This document shows, one piece after another, positions 1 to 8,590 of a stretch of 64,000 nt of DNA (within the stretch, counting starts at the first letter, position 1; every line of letters begins with the position of its first letter). Below the pieces are notes generated by a model. It saw nothing but the letters and a program-made list of their open reading frames with translations. It had not been told where the DNA came from and searched no databases. Source of the stretch: JANXYY01 sp035530875 (lineage in GTDB: Bacteria; Actinomycetota; Actinomycetes; Nanopelagicales; Nanopelagicaceae); the NCBI GenBank assembly GCA_035530875.1, contig DATKUB010000054.1:1-64000 (forward strand). The letters run 5' to 3'. The position numbers and the translations under genes were made by a program.

Positions 1-1006
1 TGTGCAACTGACGTAGTTGCTTTACGTCGGTGTCTGGGTTTTTTGTTTGAGTCTTTCGTAGGGTGTTTGGCCTCCTAGACCTCCGTGGGGTCGATGGTAG
101 TTGTAGTAGTCCTCCCATTCTTGGAGTTTGTCATTGAACAGGTTGGTGTCATCGATCATGACGCCTTCTAGGAGTCGGTAGAACTCTTCTGCGTCGATGC
201 GGTGTGAGCGTTCGACTTTGCCGTTCAGGCGTGGGGTTCTGGGTTTGATGTAGACATGGTTGATGCCTTTGTCCAGGACGTGCCAGTGGAAGGCGGATTG
301 GAATTCTGACCCGTTATCAGTCTGGATGGTGTCGATGGTGAAGGGCAGCCGGGAGGCCAGGTAGTCAACGAATTGGATAGCTGTCTTCTGGTTCAGGGTT
401 GGATAGACCCGTAGGACACGAATGCGGGTGCAGTCATCGATAGCCGTGAATTGGTAATGCTTACGACGTTTCGTGATGCCGCCAAGAGGTTCAATGAACT
501 TAACGTCAACTTGAACACTGTGTCCTGGTTGTTGCTTTTCGTAGCGTTTCCACCGCCGGTCGTGGCGTTTATACCGTTGGGAACTGGGTAGGCGGTTCAA
601 GTCGAGGCGTTTAAGGATTCGCCAGACCCCAGAGTTGCTGATTGTGATGTCGTGGTAGCGCTTGAGATACATCGAGATTTTCTGGGGTCCGAAGTGGTAG
701 TTCTGGCGCAGGTGGATGATTTTCCCGACGACCTCAGAGTTGGTGGCACGGGGGCTGGTCTTCGGGGCTTTTGACCGGTCTTTCAGACCATCAGAACCCT
801 CGGCGGCCAGGCGTTTGGCCCAGGTGTAGTAGGTCTGGCGGGTGATGCCGTAATAGCGGCAGGTCATGGCAATGTTGCCGGTGACTTCTTCAACGTGACG
901 AATAACAGCAAGACGGTGACGGACTTGGCGGTCCAGGGCTGGTGCGTTCATGAGAATTCCTAAGGTTCAAAGACCCCAAGTGTCAAGCATCCACGTCAGT
1001 TTTATA
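1..1006 (-). mobile_element. IS481-family insertion sequence (left end at or before window start)
   Basis: About 1 kb element holding one DDE transposase gene. The two ends are imperfect inverted repeats: bases 6-25 on the plus strand and the reverse complement of about 982-1001 agree at 17 of 20 positions, sharing the core AACTGACGT. The outermost bases match less well, so the exact ends are uncertain by a few bases. It sits inside an older IS481-type element that continues rightward from about base 1007. The left target flank lies outside the window, so a target duplication cannot be checked. Confidence 0.75.
22..951 (-). CDS. IS481-family transposase (DDE integrase-type)
   Basis: 309-residue transposase that would cut and join the ends of its insertion sequence. 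The first ~90 residues form helix-turn-helix DNA-binding segments (ITRQTYYTWAKRL). The rve-type catalytic core follows, with the DDE residues visible in QVDVKFI, QTDNGSEFQ and NGKVERSHR. A C-terminal NYHRPHGGLGGQTPYERL motif is typical of the family. Length is normal and the frame is intact, so the copy may be active. Start is the ATG at 951, close to the right inverted repeat. Confidence 0.93.
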   Translation of the reverse strand: MNAPALDRQVRHRLAVIRHVEEVTGNIAMTCRYYGITRQTYYTWAKRLAAEGSDGLKDRSKAPKTSPRATNSEVVGKIIHLRQNYHFGPQKISMYLKRYHDITISNSGVWRILKRLDLNRLPSSQRYKRHDRRWKRYEKQQPGHSVQVDVKFIEPLGGITKRRKHYQFTAIDDCTRIRVLRVYPTLNQKTAIQFVDYLASRLPFTIDTIQTDNGSEFQSAFHWHVLDKGINHVYIKPRTPRLNGKVERSHRIDAEEFYRLLEGVMIDDTNLFNDKLQEWEDYYNYHRPHGGLGGQTPYERLKQKTQTPT

Positions 1007-1861
1007 GCTGAAGGTCTAGTCACGCCCCAGCCGAAGAAGCGACCCAAGGCCTACATCACCCGCTTTGAGGCAGTGCAACCGAACGAGACATGGCAGAGCG
1101 ATTTCACCCATTGGCGCCTTGCAAACGGCCATGATGTCGAGATCATCAACTGGCTTGATGATCATTCGCGGTTGCTCTTAAGTTGCACCGTCTTTAAGGC
1201 GATCACTGGTGGGATCGTGATCGATTCTTTCAACCAGTGCAGAAATGAGTACGGGACGCCCTTTTCAACTCTGACCGACAATGGTGTTGTTTACACCGCG
1301 CGCTTTGTCGGAGGAAAAAATGCCTTTGAATATCTTCTCTCGGAATTGGAGATAGTCCAGAAAAACGGCTCACCTGCCCATCCCCAGACCCAGGGCAAGA
1401 TTGAACGCTTTCATCAAACCCTCAAGAAGTGGTTATCCCTGCAAGACCCAGCACGTGATCTCATCGAGCTGCAACGCCAACTCGATGCTTTTCGCATTCT
1501 CTATAACACTCAAAGACCTCACCGAGCCTTAGAGATGAGGACACCTGCACAGTGTTATGAAGCCACCATCAAAGCAACCCCCAAGGCAGCAAAAGAGAAG
1601 GAGCACTATCGGGTCCGTTATGACAGCGTTGACCAATTCGGCAAACTCTCACTGCGCAGGGCGGGAAAGCTGCATCACTTAGGAGTTGGCATTCAACATC
1701 AGCAAAAGAAAGTCATCTTGATTGTTGACCACTTCAAAGTTTCGGTGGTCGAGAAAAAAACTGGTGAAGTTCTCTCTCAACATGAAATCAATTCCAGCAG
1801 AAGTTATTGGACAAATCTCTTGGTAGATGAGGAAACAAAGAAATCGAGAAAACCAAAATGA
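1007..1861 (+). pseudogene. 5'-truncated IS481-type transposase
   Basis: The frame is open from an ATG at 950, but that start lies inside the other insertion sequence; transposase homology begins only around GLVTPQPKKRPK (about base 1015). The catalytic core is present: QSDFTHW, LTDNGVVYT and GKIERFHQT supply the D, D and E, and YNTQRPHRALEMRTP follows. The N-terminal ~100-residue helix-turn-helix region expected for this family is missing. The simplest reading is a transposase gene cut by insertion of the neighbouring IS; a chimeric protein from 950 cannot be excluded. Confidence 0.8.
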
Positions 1862-1908
1862 ATCTGTCCACGATGTCTCGGGACATCTGTCAACAATGTC
1901 CCGACACA
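1007..1908 (+). mobile_element. remnant of an older IS481-type element, 5' part displaced by the first IS
   Basis: This segment carries the C-terminal two thirds of a second transposase and a recognisable right end. The terminal region 1864-1908 is rich in GATGTC/GACATC and TCGGGACAT/ATGTCCCGA inverted repeats and ends in ..GACACA, i.e. TGTGTCGGGACATT read inward. The end lies 8 bases from the 3' end of tRNA-Ala. Its left part is separated by the inserted element and would lie before the window. Confidence 0.7.
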
Positions 1909-1916
1909 TCACAAAG

Positions 1917-1989
1917 TGGAGCTGAGGGGACTCGAACCCCTGACCCCCTGCATGCCATGCAGGTGCGCTACCAGCTGCGCCACAGCCCC
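1917..1989 (-). tRNA. tRNA-Ala (anticodon GGC)
   Basis: 73-nt cloverleaf on the minus strand. The acceptor stem GGGGCTG pairs with CAGCTCC (one G-T). The anticodon stem CCTGC/GCAGG encloses loop ATGGCAT, giving anticodon GGC. The T-arm reads AGGGG-TTCGAGT-CCCCT. No CCA is encoded. It follows the phosphoglycerate mutase-like gene on the same strand by 51 bases, a common actinobacterial arrangement. An IS end lies 8 bases beyond its 3' end. Confidence 0.95.
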
Positions 1990-2040
1990 TTGTTTACCTA
2001 GCGGAGGTTAGTGCATTTGCCCCCGCCACTCCCAATCGGT

Positions 2041-2691
2041 CTAACTCACCTCGTCAGATATCGGCTGAGGCAGAGTGCGTCCGTTGTGCTCCACAAGCCG
2101 CCAGCGGACGAGTTTGTCATTTCGGTGTACTTCTTCCAGGACCGACCAAGCACAGTTGGATAATCCGCCGATCGCACCCCAGGAACCGGTGCCAAGGCCA
2201 AGCATGTGGGCGATTAGGCAGCGCGCCGCGCCACCGTGCGTGACGGCGACCAGAGTGGCGTCTGGATTCAATGGCTCGAAGGCCTTAACGATGGCGCGAT
2301 GAGCACGCTCGGCCACGTCGCTGCGACGCTCGCCCGTGGTCCCAGCAATAACGTTCTCGCTGTCGAGCCAGGCAGCGAAGGTGGCGCCGTCGTTGACTCT
2401 GATGTCTGCCCCAACGCGCCCTTCCCAGTCTCCACCATTTGTCTCTCGGAGATCCGGATCGGTCGCGATTGGCAGCCCGGTGATACGCCCAAGTGGTAAC
2501 GCGGTGTTGAAGGCTCTAGAGAGGTCGCTTGAAACGATGGCCGCCGGGCGAAATGAGGCCACAAGCCGGGCGGCGTTCTCTGCTTGCCCAATGCCTACCT
2601 CATTTAACGGAATATCCGTGCTGCCTTGAAAGCGGTTCTCGTCGTTCCAATCGGTACGCCCATGTCGCCACAGCACCAGCGTCCGTCCCAT
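2041..2691 (-). CDS. histidine phosphatase / phosphoglycerate mutase-like protein
   Basis: 216-residue histidine phosphatase superfamily enzyme, likely cytoplasmic. The catalytic LWRHGRT motif carries the phospho-accepting His near residue 9; SSDLSRAFNTA, ETNGGDWEG and VTHGGAARC supply the other active-site residues. The frame could extend upstream to 2745, but the ATG at 2691 overlaps the rsfS stop as TAATG, which suggests translational coupling and places the RHG motif correctly. Actinobacterial genes at this locus include glucosyl-3-phosphoglycerate phosphatase (GpgP-type) and broad-specificity phosphatases; the substrate cannot be told from sequence. Confidence 0.88.
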   Translation of the reverse strand: MGRTLVLWRHGRTDWNDENRFQGSTDIPLNEVGIGQAENAARLVASFRPAAIVSSDLSRAFNTALPLGRITGLPIATDPDLRETNGGDWEGRVGADIRVNDGATFAAWLDSENVIAGTTGERRSDVAERAHRAIVKAFEPLNPDATLVAVTHGGAARCLIAHMLGLGTGSWGAIGGLSNCAWSVLEEVHRNDKLVRWRLVEHNGRTLPQPISDEVS

Positions 2692-3074
2692 TACGCCCCA
2701 ATCGGTAGTGGCAGGTCCTCGATGGGTAACTCGATGCGCGGACAATCGCGCCAGAGCCGCTCAAGGTCGTAGTAATTGCGCTCGTCAATTTGTTGGACAT
2801 GGACGATCAAGTCGAAATAGTCCAGCAGAACCCAGCGGCCCTCACGTAGGCCCTCGACCCTGGCAGGCTTCTCTTTGATGGCAGTCAGTTGGCGTTCAAC
2901 CTCATCGGCTATCGCTTTGGCCTGACGTTCATTGGCGGCACCGATGACGAGAAACAGTTCGGCGATGCCCAATTGATCTGATACGTCGAAAGCAACTACA
3001 TCTAGACCGAGTTTTTCGCGTGCGGCGTTGGCCGCGATGATCGCCGATTGAACGGCACGATTTGAGGCTGTCAT
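2691..3074 (-). CDS. rsfS: ribosomal silencing factor RsfS
   Basis: 127-residue Iojap/RsfS protein. The family binds L14 of the large ribosomal subunit and blocks subunit joining under nutrient limitation. Visible family features are FDVSDQLGIAELFLVIGAAN near residues 29-48 and the ARVEGLREGRWVLLDYFDLIVHVQ core near 71-94. Length is normal. It lies between nadD and the phosphatase gene, overlapping the latter by one base, as usual in actinobacteria. Confidence 0.95.
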   Translation of the reverse strand: MTASNRAVQSAIIAANAAREKLGLDVVAFDVSDQLGIAELFLVIGAANERQAKAIADEVERQLTAIKEKPARVEGLREGRWVLLDYFDLIVHVQQIDERNYYDLERLWRDCPRIELPIEDLPLPIGA

Positions 3075-3120
3075 AAGGGGGTAATTCTCTCACACCCCAT
3101 CCGAGGCCAGCACCGCAGAG

Positions 3121-3744
3121 CTATCTGGCCCCAATTCCGTAAAGGTCGTGATCAACGATGTATTTCCAGACCGTAATAGGAAGAAATTCGGTGACGCTTT
3201 CGCCCTTCTTTAGGCGTTCACGGACCAGCGACGACGAGATGGGCAGCGCTGAGATCTCAATCAGAGTAAAGCCATTGGTAGGCAGTTGGTCTGCATGGAC
3301 GGGATATTCAGGCCGAGCACAGACGATGATATGTACCGATTTGATGAGGTCTTCGTAGCGGTGCCACGTGTGCAGCGTCATTAGCGAATCCGCGCCAACA
3401 ATTAGGTTTATCTGACGATCCGCGCCCACCGACCCATTTTTTAATTGTTCAACGGTGTCGATTGTGAAAGTGGGGCCGTCCCGGAGAATCTCAAGATCGG
3501 AGACAGAGACGTCGGCATCGCCGGCAAAAGCGAGGCGGCACATCGCCAATCGGTGGATCCCTGGAGCTAGTTGGCGATCGCTTTTTTGCCACGGCGCTCC
3601 AGCCGGAATAACCAGAAGTTCGCCAAGATCCATTTGTCGTCGAAGCGATGAGATTGCATGGAGGTGGCCAAAGTGAATCGGGTCAAAGGTGCCGCCAAAA
3701 ATTGTCAGCGGCCTTGAAGATTTCGAGCCTTCAGAGCGCGGCAT
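3121..3744 (-). CDS. nadD: nicotinate-nucleotide adenylyltransferase
   Basis: 207-residue NadD, which joins nicotinate mononucleotide and ATP to form deamido-NAD+ in NAD synthesis. The nucleotidyltransferase signature GGTFDPIHFGH is near residue 17-27; VGADSLMTLHTWHRYEDL and the C-terminal ISSSLVRERL motif are also visible. A GGAAG ribosome-binding site precedes the ATG at 3744. It is 12 bases downstream of a small membrane-protein gene and 46 bases upstream of rsfS. Confidence 0.95.
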   Translation of the reverse strand: MPRSEGSKSSRPLTIFGGTFDPIHFGHLHAISSLRRQMDLGELLVIPAGAPWQKSDRQLAPGIHRLAMCRLAFAGDADVSVSDLEILRDGPTFTIDTVEQLKNGSVGADRQINLIVGADSLMTLHTWHRYEDLIKSVHIIVCARPEYPVHADQLPTNGFTLIEISALPISSSLVRERLKKGESVTEFLPITVWKYIVDHDLYGIGAR

Positions 3745-3756
3745 ACCACTTCCTGG

Positions 3757-3882
3757 TTAGCGATCCCGGTCGAGCCGGAGGACCACGAAGGCAAGGAAGG
3801 CAAAGATTCCAAAAGTGACCAGACCGAAAGTGAGTGGGGAGGCTGGTAGGTGGCGGGTTGCCTCGGCCAGTATCGAATTCAT
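3757..3882 (-). CDS. small single-pass membrane protein between proA and nadD
   Basis: 41-residue open frame with ATG at 3882 and TAA at 3757-3759. One hydrophobic helix (LTFGLVTFGIFAFLAFVVL, residues 17-35) is followed by a basic tail RLDRDR, suggesting a cytoplasmic C-terminus. Similar short membrane proteins of unknown function sit between proA and nadD in other actinobacteria. Position, codon-length fit to the gap and the 12-base spacing to nadD support it; no clear Shine-Dalgarno is seen. Confidence 0.65.
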   Translation of the reverse strand: MNSILAEATRHLPASPLTFGLVTFGIFAFLAFVVLRLDRDR

Positions 3883-3919
3883 GCGAGCAGCCTACCTATA
3901 GAGGGGGAAAGTCCGTGCA

Positions 3920-5188
3920 TCAGGCACGGATATGTCCATCGCCGGTGACCACCCAGGTGGTCGTGGTCATCTCGGGCAGGCCCATTGGTCCCCGAGCGTG
4001 CAGTTTCTGCGTCGATATTCCGATCTCGGCACCAAAACCAAACTGCTCGCCATCGGTAAACCGAGTGGAGGCGTTGACCATGACGGCTGCGCTGTCGCAG
4101 GAGATCACGAACTTGTGTGCGGCCGAGATGGAATCGGTGACGATTGCCTCGGTGTGGCCGCTCCCCCATTTTCGGATATGGGCAACGGCCTCCTCTAGCG
4201 AATAAACAACCTTCGCCGCGATCTCTAATGATTCATATTCGCGAGCCCAGTCGTCATCGGTTGCAATTCGCACGTCGCCGGATGCAGCGGCGAAATTCTC
4301 GTCGCCGTGAACCAGAACGTTCTGCTCCTTGAAAGCAGCCAGCACCGTTGGGATGAATTTCGCCGCAACGGCTTCGTGTACGAGCAGAGTTTCGGCTGCA
4401 TTGCAGACGCTCGGGCGCTGTACTTTTGAATTGATGACGATCGCCAGCGCCTTGTCGAGATCTGCATCGGCGTCGATGTAAACATGGCAATTGCCGACGC
4501 CGGTTTCAATGACTGGAACCGTGGCCTCTTCAACCACCATCTTGATCAATCCAGAGCCGCCGCGCGGGATAACCAGATCGACCAGGCCGCGGGCGGTAAG
4601 AAGCGCGGTCACAGTGTCTCGATCTTGTGATGGAACAAGCTGAATTGCATCTTCAGGCACTCGGGTCTGGGTAAGTGCAGCGCGCATGGTTTCGACCAGA
4701 ACTTCATTGGTCTTGGCGGCGCTCGATGAGCCGCGGAGCAGAACCGCGTTACCCGATTTCAAGCAGATGCCAGCAGCGTCGACCGTGACATTCGGCCGCG
4801 CCTCGTAGACCATTCCGACGACTCCGAAAGGCACTCGGATTTGCCGTATCTCAAGCCCATTGGCAAGCGTGCTGCCGCGCACGACCTCGCCGATCGGGTC
4901 CGGCAGATCGACCAACTGACGTAGCCCGTCGGCAATGCCTTCGACGCGGGATGGCGTCAGGGTTAGCCGATCTAGGTACTGCTCAATCGCGCCGCCGGCT
5001 TTCGCTACCTCGACGTCGATCTTGTTCGCGGCCACGATTGCATCGGCGTTCTCGGAGATGGCGTTGGCCATCGCGCTGAGCGCCGCATCTTTCTCCGCCC
5101 GCGAAAGCGCGGCTAGCACCTTGGCAGCCTCGCGCGACCTAAGCGCAAGGGCCGCGACGGCGGAATTGGCCAATTCTTCTCCTGACAT
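3920..5188 (-). CDS. proA: glutamate-5-semialdehyde dehydrogenase (gamma-glutamyl phosphate reductase)
   Basis: 422-residue ProA, NADPH-dependent reduction of gamma-glutamyl phosphate to glutamate semialdehyde, second step of proline synthesis. Visible: RVPFGVVGMVYEARPNVTVDA near residue 120, LLRGSSSAAKTN, the catalytic Cys in QRPSVCNAAETLL, and the C-terminal FGFGAEIGISTQKLHARGPMG motif. Length matches the family. proB, its usual neighbour, lies 7.6 kb away at 12.8-13.9 kb, so the operon has been split by other genes. Confidence 0.96.
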   Translation of the reverse strand: MSGEELANSAVAALALRSREAAKVLAALSRAEKDAALSAMANAISENADAIVAANKIDVEVAKAGGAIEQYLDRLTLTPSRVEGIADGLRQLVDLPDPIGEVVRGSTLANGLEIRQIRVPFGVVGMVYEARPNVTVDAAGICLKSGNAVLLRGSSSAAKTNEVLVETMRAALTQTRVPEDAIQLVPSQDRDTVTALLTARGLVDLVIPRGGSGLIKMVVEEATVPVIETGVGNCHVYIDADADLDKALAIVINSKVQRPSVCNAAETLLVHEAVAAKFIPTVLAAFKEQNVLVHGDENFAAASGDVRIATDDDWAREYESLEIAAKVVYSLEEAVAHIRKWGSGHTEAIVTDSISAAHKFVISCDSAAVMVNASTRFTDGEQFGFGAEIGISTQKLHARGPMGLPEMTTTTWVVTGDGHIRA

Positions 5189-5227
5189 AAGGCAAGCCTA
5201 TCTTCTGGCTAAGTGATTAGATCGATC

Positions 5228-6454
5228 ATGGCAAATTTCGACCTAGTGGTAGCCAACGCCAAGATCCGGGGCATCGAGGGCCTGTCCCACATCGGAATAA
5301 ACGGACGGCGCATTGAGGCGATTTCGTCCACTCCGCTGTCTGGGGCGATCGTTCACGACGCCAACGACAATCTTGTGACTGAGTCTTTCGTCGACGGTCA
5401 CATGCATCTTTGCAAGGTCTACACGTATCGGAGTTTTGGCGACGCTGCGAATGCCGAATACGCCTCCGGCACCATGGGCGGAGCAATGACTGGCATCGAG
5501 CTCGCCTCACAGATAAAAGCGAATTATCACGAGACCTGGATCTACGAGAACGCACACAGAGCCGCCCTTGAGGCCATTCGGCACGGGGTCCTCCATATGC
5601 AAGCTTTTGTGGACACAGACACGAAGGCCAGGCTCGAGGGCATCAAGGGCGTAATGCGAGTCCGCGATGAATTGAAAGATGCGATTCGAATCGAGATCGT
5701 GGCGTTCCCCCAAGATGGCCTGTTGCGTGATCCGGGGGCCGAGTCGTTTGTTCGTGAGGCCATGTCACTCGGCGCTAATCGAGTCGGCGGTATTCCGTGG
5801 ATTGAGAATAGCGATGCAGATGCGGAAGAACATGTGAAGCGGATGCTTGAATTGGCGAAAAAGTACGACGCAAGAGTCGCGATGCTCACAGATGATGCTG
5901 GTGATGCGAATCTTCGAACAACGGCAATGTTGGCCACCGGCGCTTTGGAATACGGGCTTGAAGGACGGATAACGAGTTGTCACGCCAGAGCGATGGCGCT
6001 GTATCCAGAACCAACCTTTAGACGACTAGCCGCCCTAGCCAAGCAAGCGGGAATGGGCTTTATTACCGATCCACATACCGGACCGCTCCACCTTCGCGCT
6101 CTCGACTTGTTCGACCAAGGGCAGGCAGTGGGCATTGGGCATGATGACATCGAAGACCCTTACTATCCGTGGGGCCGGTACAACTTCTTGGAGATTGCCT
6201 TCTTGGCCTCCCACTTCTTGGGAGCAATGACCAGGGCGCGCATGGAGGACATCTTCGACATGATCACAACTAGGGCGGCCGAAGCGATCGGAATCGAAGA
6301 CCACAAACTAGCTTCCGGGCATGAGGCGAACTTGCTCATTCACGGACAGACCGACGTACATGAGGTTCTCAACCATCATGCAGCCCCAAGAATTGTGATC
6401 AGCCGCGGAAAAGTCGTGGCGATAAATAGCACCGAGAGCCAACTAATCATTTAG
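5228..6454 (+). CDS. cytosine deaminase-like amidohydrolase with altered metal site
   Basis: 408-residue amidohydrolase resembling CodA and N-isopropylammelide hydrolases. Retained are the HxH of VDGHMHLCK (near residue 57-59), AFPQDG, the His of SCHARAM and the catalytic Asp of GIGHDDIEDPYYPWG. By my alignment the VHCDE motif of cytosine deaminase is replaced by MLTDD, which would remove one metal-binding His and change the catalytic Glu to Asp. The substrate is therefore unclear. ATG at 5228 was chosen; a GTG at 5213 is in frame. Neither has a good ribosome-binding site, and transcripts may be leaderless. It is divergent from proA and followed by the serine hydrolase 9 bases later. Confidence 0.8.
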   Translation: MANFDLVVANAKIRGIEGLSHIGINGRRIEAISSTPLSGAIVHDANDNLVTESFVDGHMHLCKVYTYRSFGDAANAEYASGTMGGAMTGIELASQIKANYHETWIYENAHRAALEAIRHGVLHMQAFVDTDTKARLEGIKGVMRVRDELKDAIRIEIVAFPQDGLLRDPGAESFVREAMSLGANRVGGIPWIENSDADAEEHVKRMLELAKKYDARVAMLTDDAGDANLRTTAMLATGALEYGLEGRITSCHARAMALYPEPTFRRLAALAKQAGMGFITDPHTGPLHLRALDLFDQGQAVGIGHDDIEDPYYPWGRYNFLEIAFLASHFLGAMTRARMEDIFDMITTRAAEAIGIEDHKLASGHEANLLIHGQTDVHEVLNHHAAPRIVISRGKVVAINSTESQLII

Positions 6455-6463
6455 CCTAGGCTG

Positions 6464-7645
6464 GTGGCTAAGTTTCTTTTCAAGACCGTCCGCACTCTTA
6501 TTATCGTCCTGGTCATAGTTCTGGGTCTTGCCTGGGCAGGCACTATCTACATCCACTACCCGAATCCGATCCAGGCAATCAGGCTTGGTCTCGCGGCGCC
6601 TTCCGATACGCCAACGTTGATGCCGGCTGATCAACTTCCCGCGTCAACCACGCCGCAAGTCTGGCCGGTGGCTCTTGCTGGCTCACCGGGCAACGTCGAT
6701 TGGTACGGCACCCAAGTTCCCTTCAGCACATTCTTGACCGCAACCCACACCAACGCATTTCTCATAGTTCGCAATGGGGTCATCACTTACGAGTGGTACG
6801 CCAAGGGAATTACCCCAGATCGCCGGCTCCCTTCATATTCAGTGGCGAAAACGGTGGTCGCAATGGCGACCGGCGAACTCATTAAGGAACGCAAACTCAA
6901 AGAATCGGATACTTTCGTCTCGATCTTCCCTGAATTCAAGACTGGGACGAAGTTCGACAACATCACCGTTGGTGAACTGATCGACATGCGTGGCGGAGTC
7001 GATGTACCCGATGACTACCCAACTGGTCCACAAGGTTGGGGCGCGCCAATCGCCCAGATGTATGCCACGACCGACATGACAAACTTCATCCAGAACCACC
7101 GAGGGATGGCTTTTACTCCTGGCACTCAGGCCGATTATCGAAGCGTAGATACTCAAATGATGGGCATGATCATCCAGCGAGTGAGCGGCATGTCGCTATC
7201 CGACTTCGTTGAACAGCACTTCTGGAATCCGATCGGCGCACAGTATCTAGCAACTTGGAATATCGATCACAAAGGCGGCTACGAAAAGGGTTACTGCTGC
7301 TTCAATGCAGCCGCTCGCGACTATGCAAAACTCGGCCAACTAATGCTCAACGGCGGCAGCGCGAATGGAACACAGCTAATTGATTCTTCCTGGATGAAAC
7401 GCATGACAACTTCTGTTGAGCCGATGTCGATTGGAAGTAAGGGCGACCACTGGGGCTATGGCGCTTTCGTCTGGCACCCATACCCGGACACAAACTTGAT
7501 GCTCGGACTTCACGATCAATATGTATTCATGGTGCCAAATACCAAGACGGTGATTGTTAAGTTAAGCGACAACACTCAAGAAGTTGATGAAGTCGAAACT
7601 GCAAAGGTGCTGCATACTCTTGCTCTAACTGGCTACTTGCGTTAG
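6464..7645 (+). CDS. membrane-anchored serine hydrolase (class C beta-lactamase / esterase fold)
   Basis: 393-residue protein with a GTG start. Residues about 5-30 form a signal anchor (TLIIVLVIVLGLAWAGTIYI), putting the domain outside the membrane. The SxxK catalytic motif is SYSVAK (near residue 125-130) and the second motif is YRSVD, where class C enzymes have YxN. LIDMRGGVD, GYCCFNAAARDYAKLGQL and a C-terminal VFMVPNTKTVIVKL follow the 6-aminohexanoate-dimer hydrolase/EstB type. Substrate unknown. It is probably co-transcribed with the upstream amidohydrolase (9-base gap). Confidence 0.85.
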   Translation: MAKFLFKTVRTLIIVLVIVLGLAWAGTIYIHYPNPIQAIRLGLAAPSDTPTLMPADQLPASTTPQVWPVALAGSPGNVDWYGTQVPFSTFLTATHTNAFLIVRNGVITYEWYAKGITPDRRLPSYSVAKTVVAMATGELIKERKLKESDTFVSIFPEFKTGTKFDNITVGELIDMRGGVDVPDDYPTGPQGWGAPIAQMYATTDMTNFIQNHRGMAFTPGTQADYRSVDTQMMGMIIQRVSGMSLSDFVEQHFWNPIGAQYLATWNIDHKGGYEKGYCCFNAAARDYAKLGQLMLNGGSANGTQLIDSSWMKRMTTSVEPMSIGSKGDHWGYGAFVWHPYPDTNLMLGLHDQYVFMVPNTKTVIVKLSDNTQEVDEVETAKVLHTLALTGYLR

Positions 7646-7692
7646 TCCCCTACTGAAACTTGAGTGGTGGATTTAAGAGAGCCGAACGACCG

Positions 7693-8397
7693 CTATTCCT
7701 CCATTGAATCAAGAAGTGCATCTATTCGGCGTGCTTCTGCTTCGTCGACTCGAATCCATCGAACAAAGACCATCGCGAGTATTGGCAGATCGCTTGCCTC
7801 TGCAATAAACCAAAGGACGGCTCCAGCAAGCAATTGGTGATGCATAGCAGTAGAGGGCGTGCTTGGTGGTTTGTTCCAGTAACTTGCCCCGATAACGCGA
7901 TGGCTTAGTCGCATTACGATCCCTGGGATTGCATCAAACGTCAGGTCTATGAGCGAAAATAGAATCTGTAAACCGAATGCTGTGGATGAGTGGGTCCTGC
8001 CCGATCCTTTCAGCCCGACGTGAAGGATAAAGCCGGCGATTAGGAGCAGCGGGTAACTCAATAGGTAGAACCAGACATGCGATAGAACCAGGACCCAGAT
8101 TGGTGTAAAGAAATAGAGTCCAAGAAGCACCGGAGTAAGAATTGGTGCCACTAATGGGGAATCGACTAGGCGCAGTCCCCACCGCCCTCGAGCACGTAAT
8201 AGTAAATGGCTTGGAACTGCTGCAAAAAGTGAAAGTGGAATCACAATAAGAAGAAAACAAACCCGCGTCACATCGATGGCCGAATTGCTACGACCATCAC
8301 CGATGAGAACAAGCGACAGAAGTGACGTCGCTGTAATAAGAATTAGTGCAACTCGCCGGCCAGTTGAAATTCGAGATTGTGGGCTCGCCCCGCTCAT
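7693..8397 (-). CDS. CtaG/Caa3-type cytochrome oxidase assembly-like membrane protein
   Basis: 234-residue protein with about six hydrophobic segments. The second half carries features of the caa3_CtaG family: FDAIPGIVMRLS, a histidine pair in TAMHHQLLAGAVLWFIAEASDLPIL and a loop GASYWNKP. The family is linked to copper delivery for cytochrome oxidase, but no oxidase genes are nearby and this copy is shorter than most. ATG at 8397. Family assignment is by pattern, not search. Confidence 0.6.
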   Translation of the reverse strand: MSGASPQSRISTGRRVALILITATSLLSLVLIGDGRSNSAIDVTRVCFLLIVIPLSLFAAVPSHLLLRARGRWGLRLVDSPLVAPILTPVLLGLYFFTPIWVLVLSHVWFYLLSYPLLLIAGFILHVGLKGSGRTHSSTAFGLQILFSLIDLTFDAIPGIVMRLSHRVIGASYWNKPPSTPSTAMHHQLLAGAVLWFIAEASDLPILAMVFVRWIRVDEAEARRIDALLDSMEE

Positions 8398-8590
8398 CTA
8401 AGCACCAATGCCTTTCATCTCTTTCCCCGACAGTACAAGATCACATTATGAGCAACACGCAATGGGATACACCTTATATATGGATCTGGGCCGACGAGCA
8501 TCAAAACCCCTAGAACAGGCCGGGGCAACACCTAGTCAGTAGCCAAACCGCATTCGCCCTGCTCGTTAAGAATTCATCTAGTCTCGATAC

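Noticed and set aside
1679..1912. 77-residue minus-strand frame at the IS end
   Set aside because: Antisense to the transposase C-terminus and terminal repeats; no protein features.
4225..4533. Overlapping frames inside proA and other long genes (for example 4225-4533, 6839-7156, 54699-54917)
   Set aside because: Shadows of confidently assigned genes, without start signals or recognisable motifs.
8448..8513. 21-residue Trp-containing frame resembling a trp leader peptide
   Set aside because: No ribosome-binding site, no attenuator hairpin or biosynthetic genes follow, and the downstream gene is an unrelated membrane protein.
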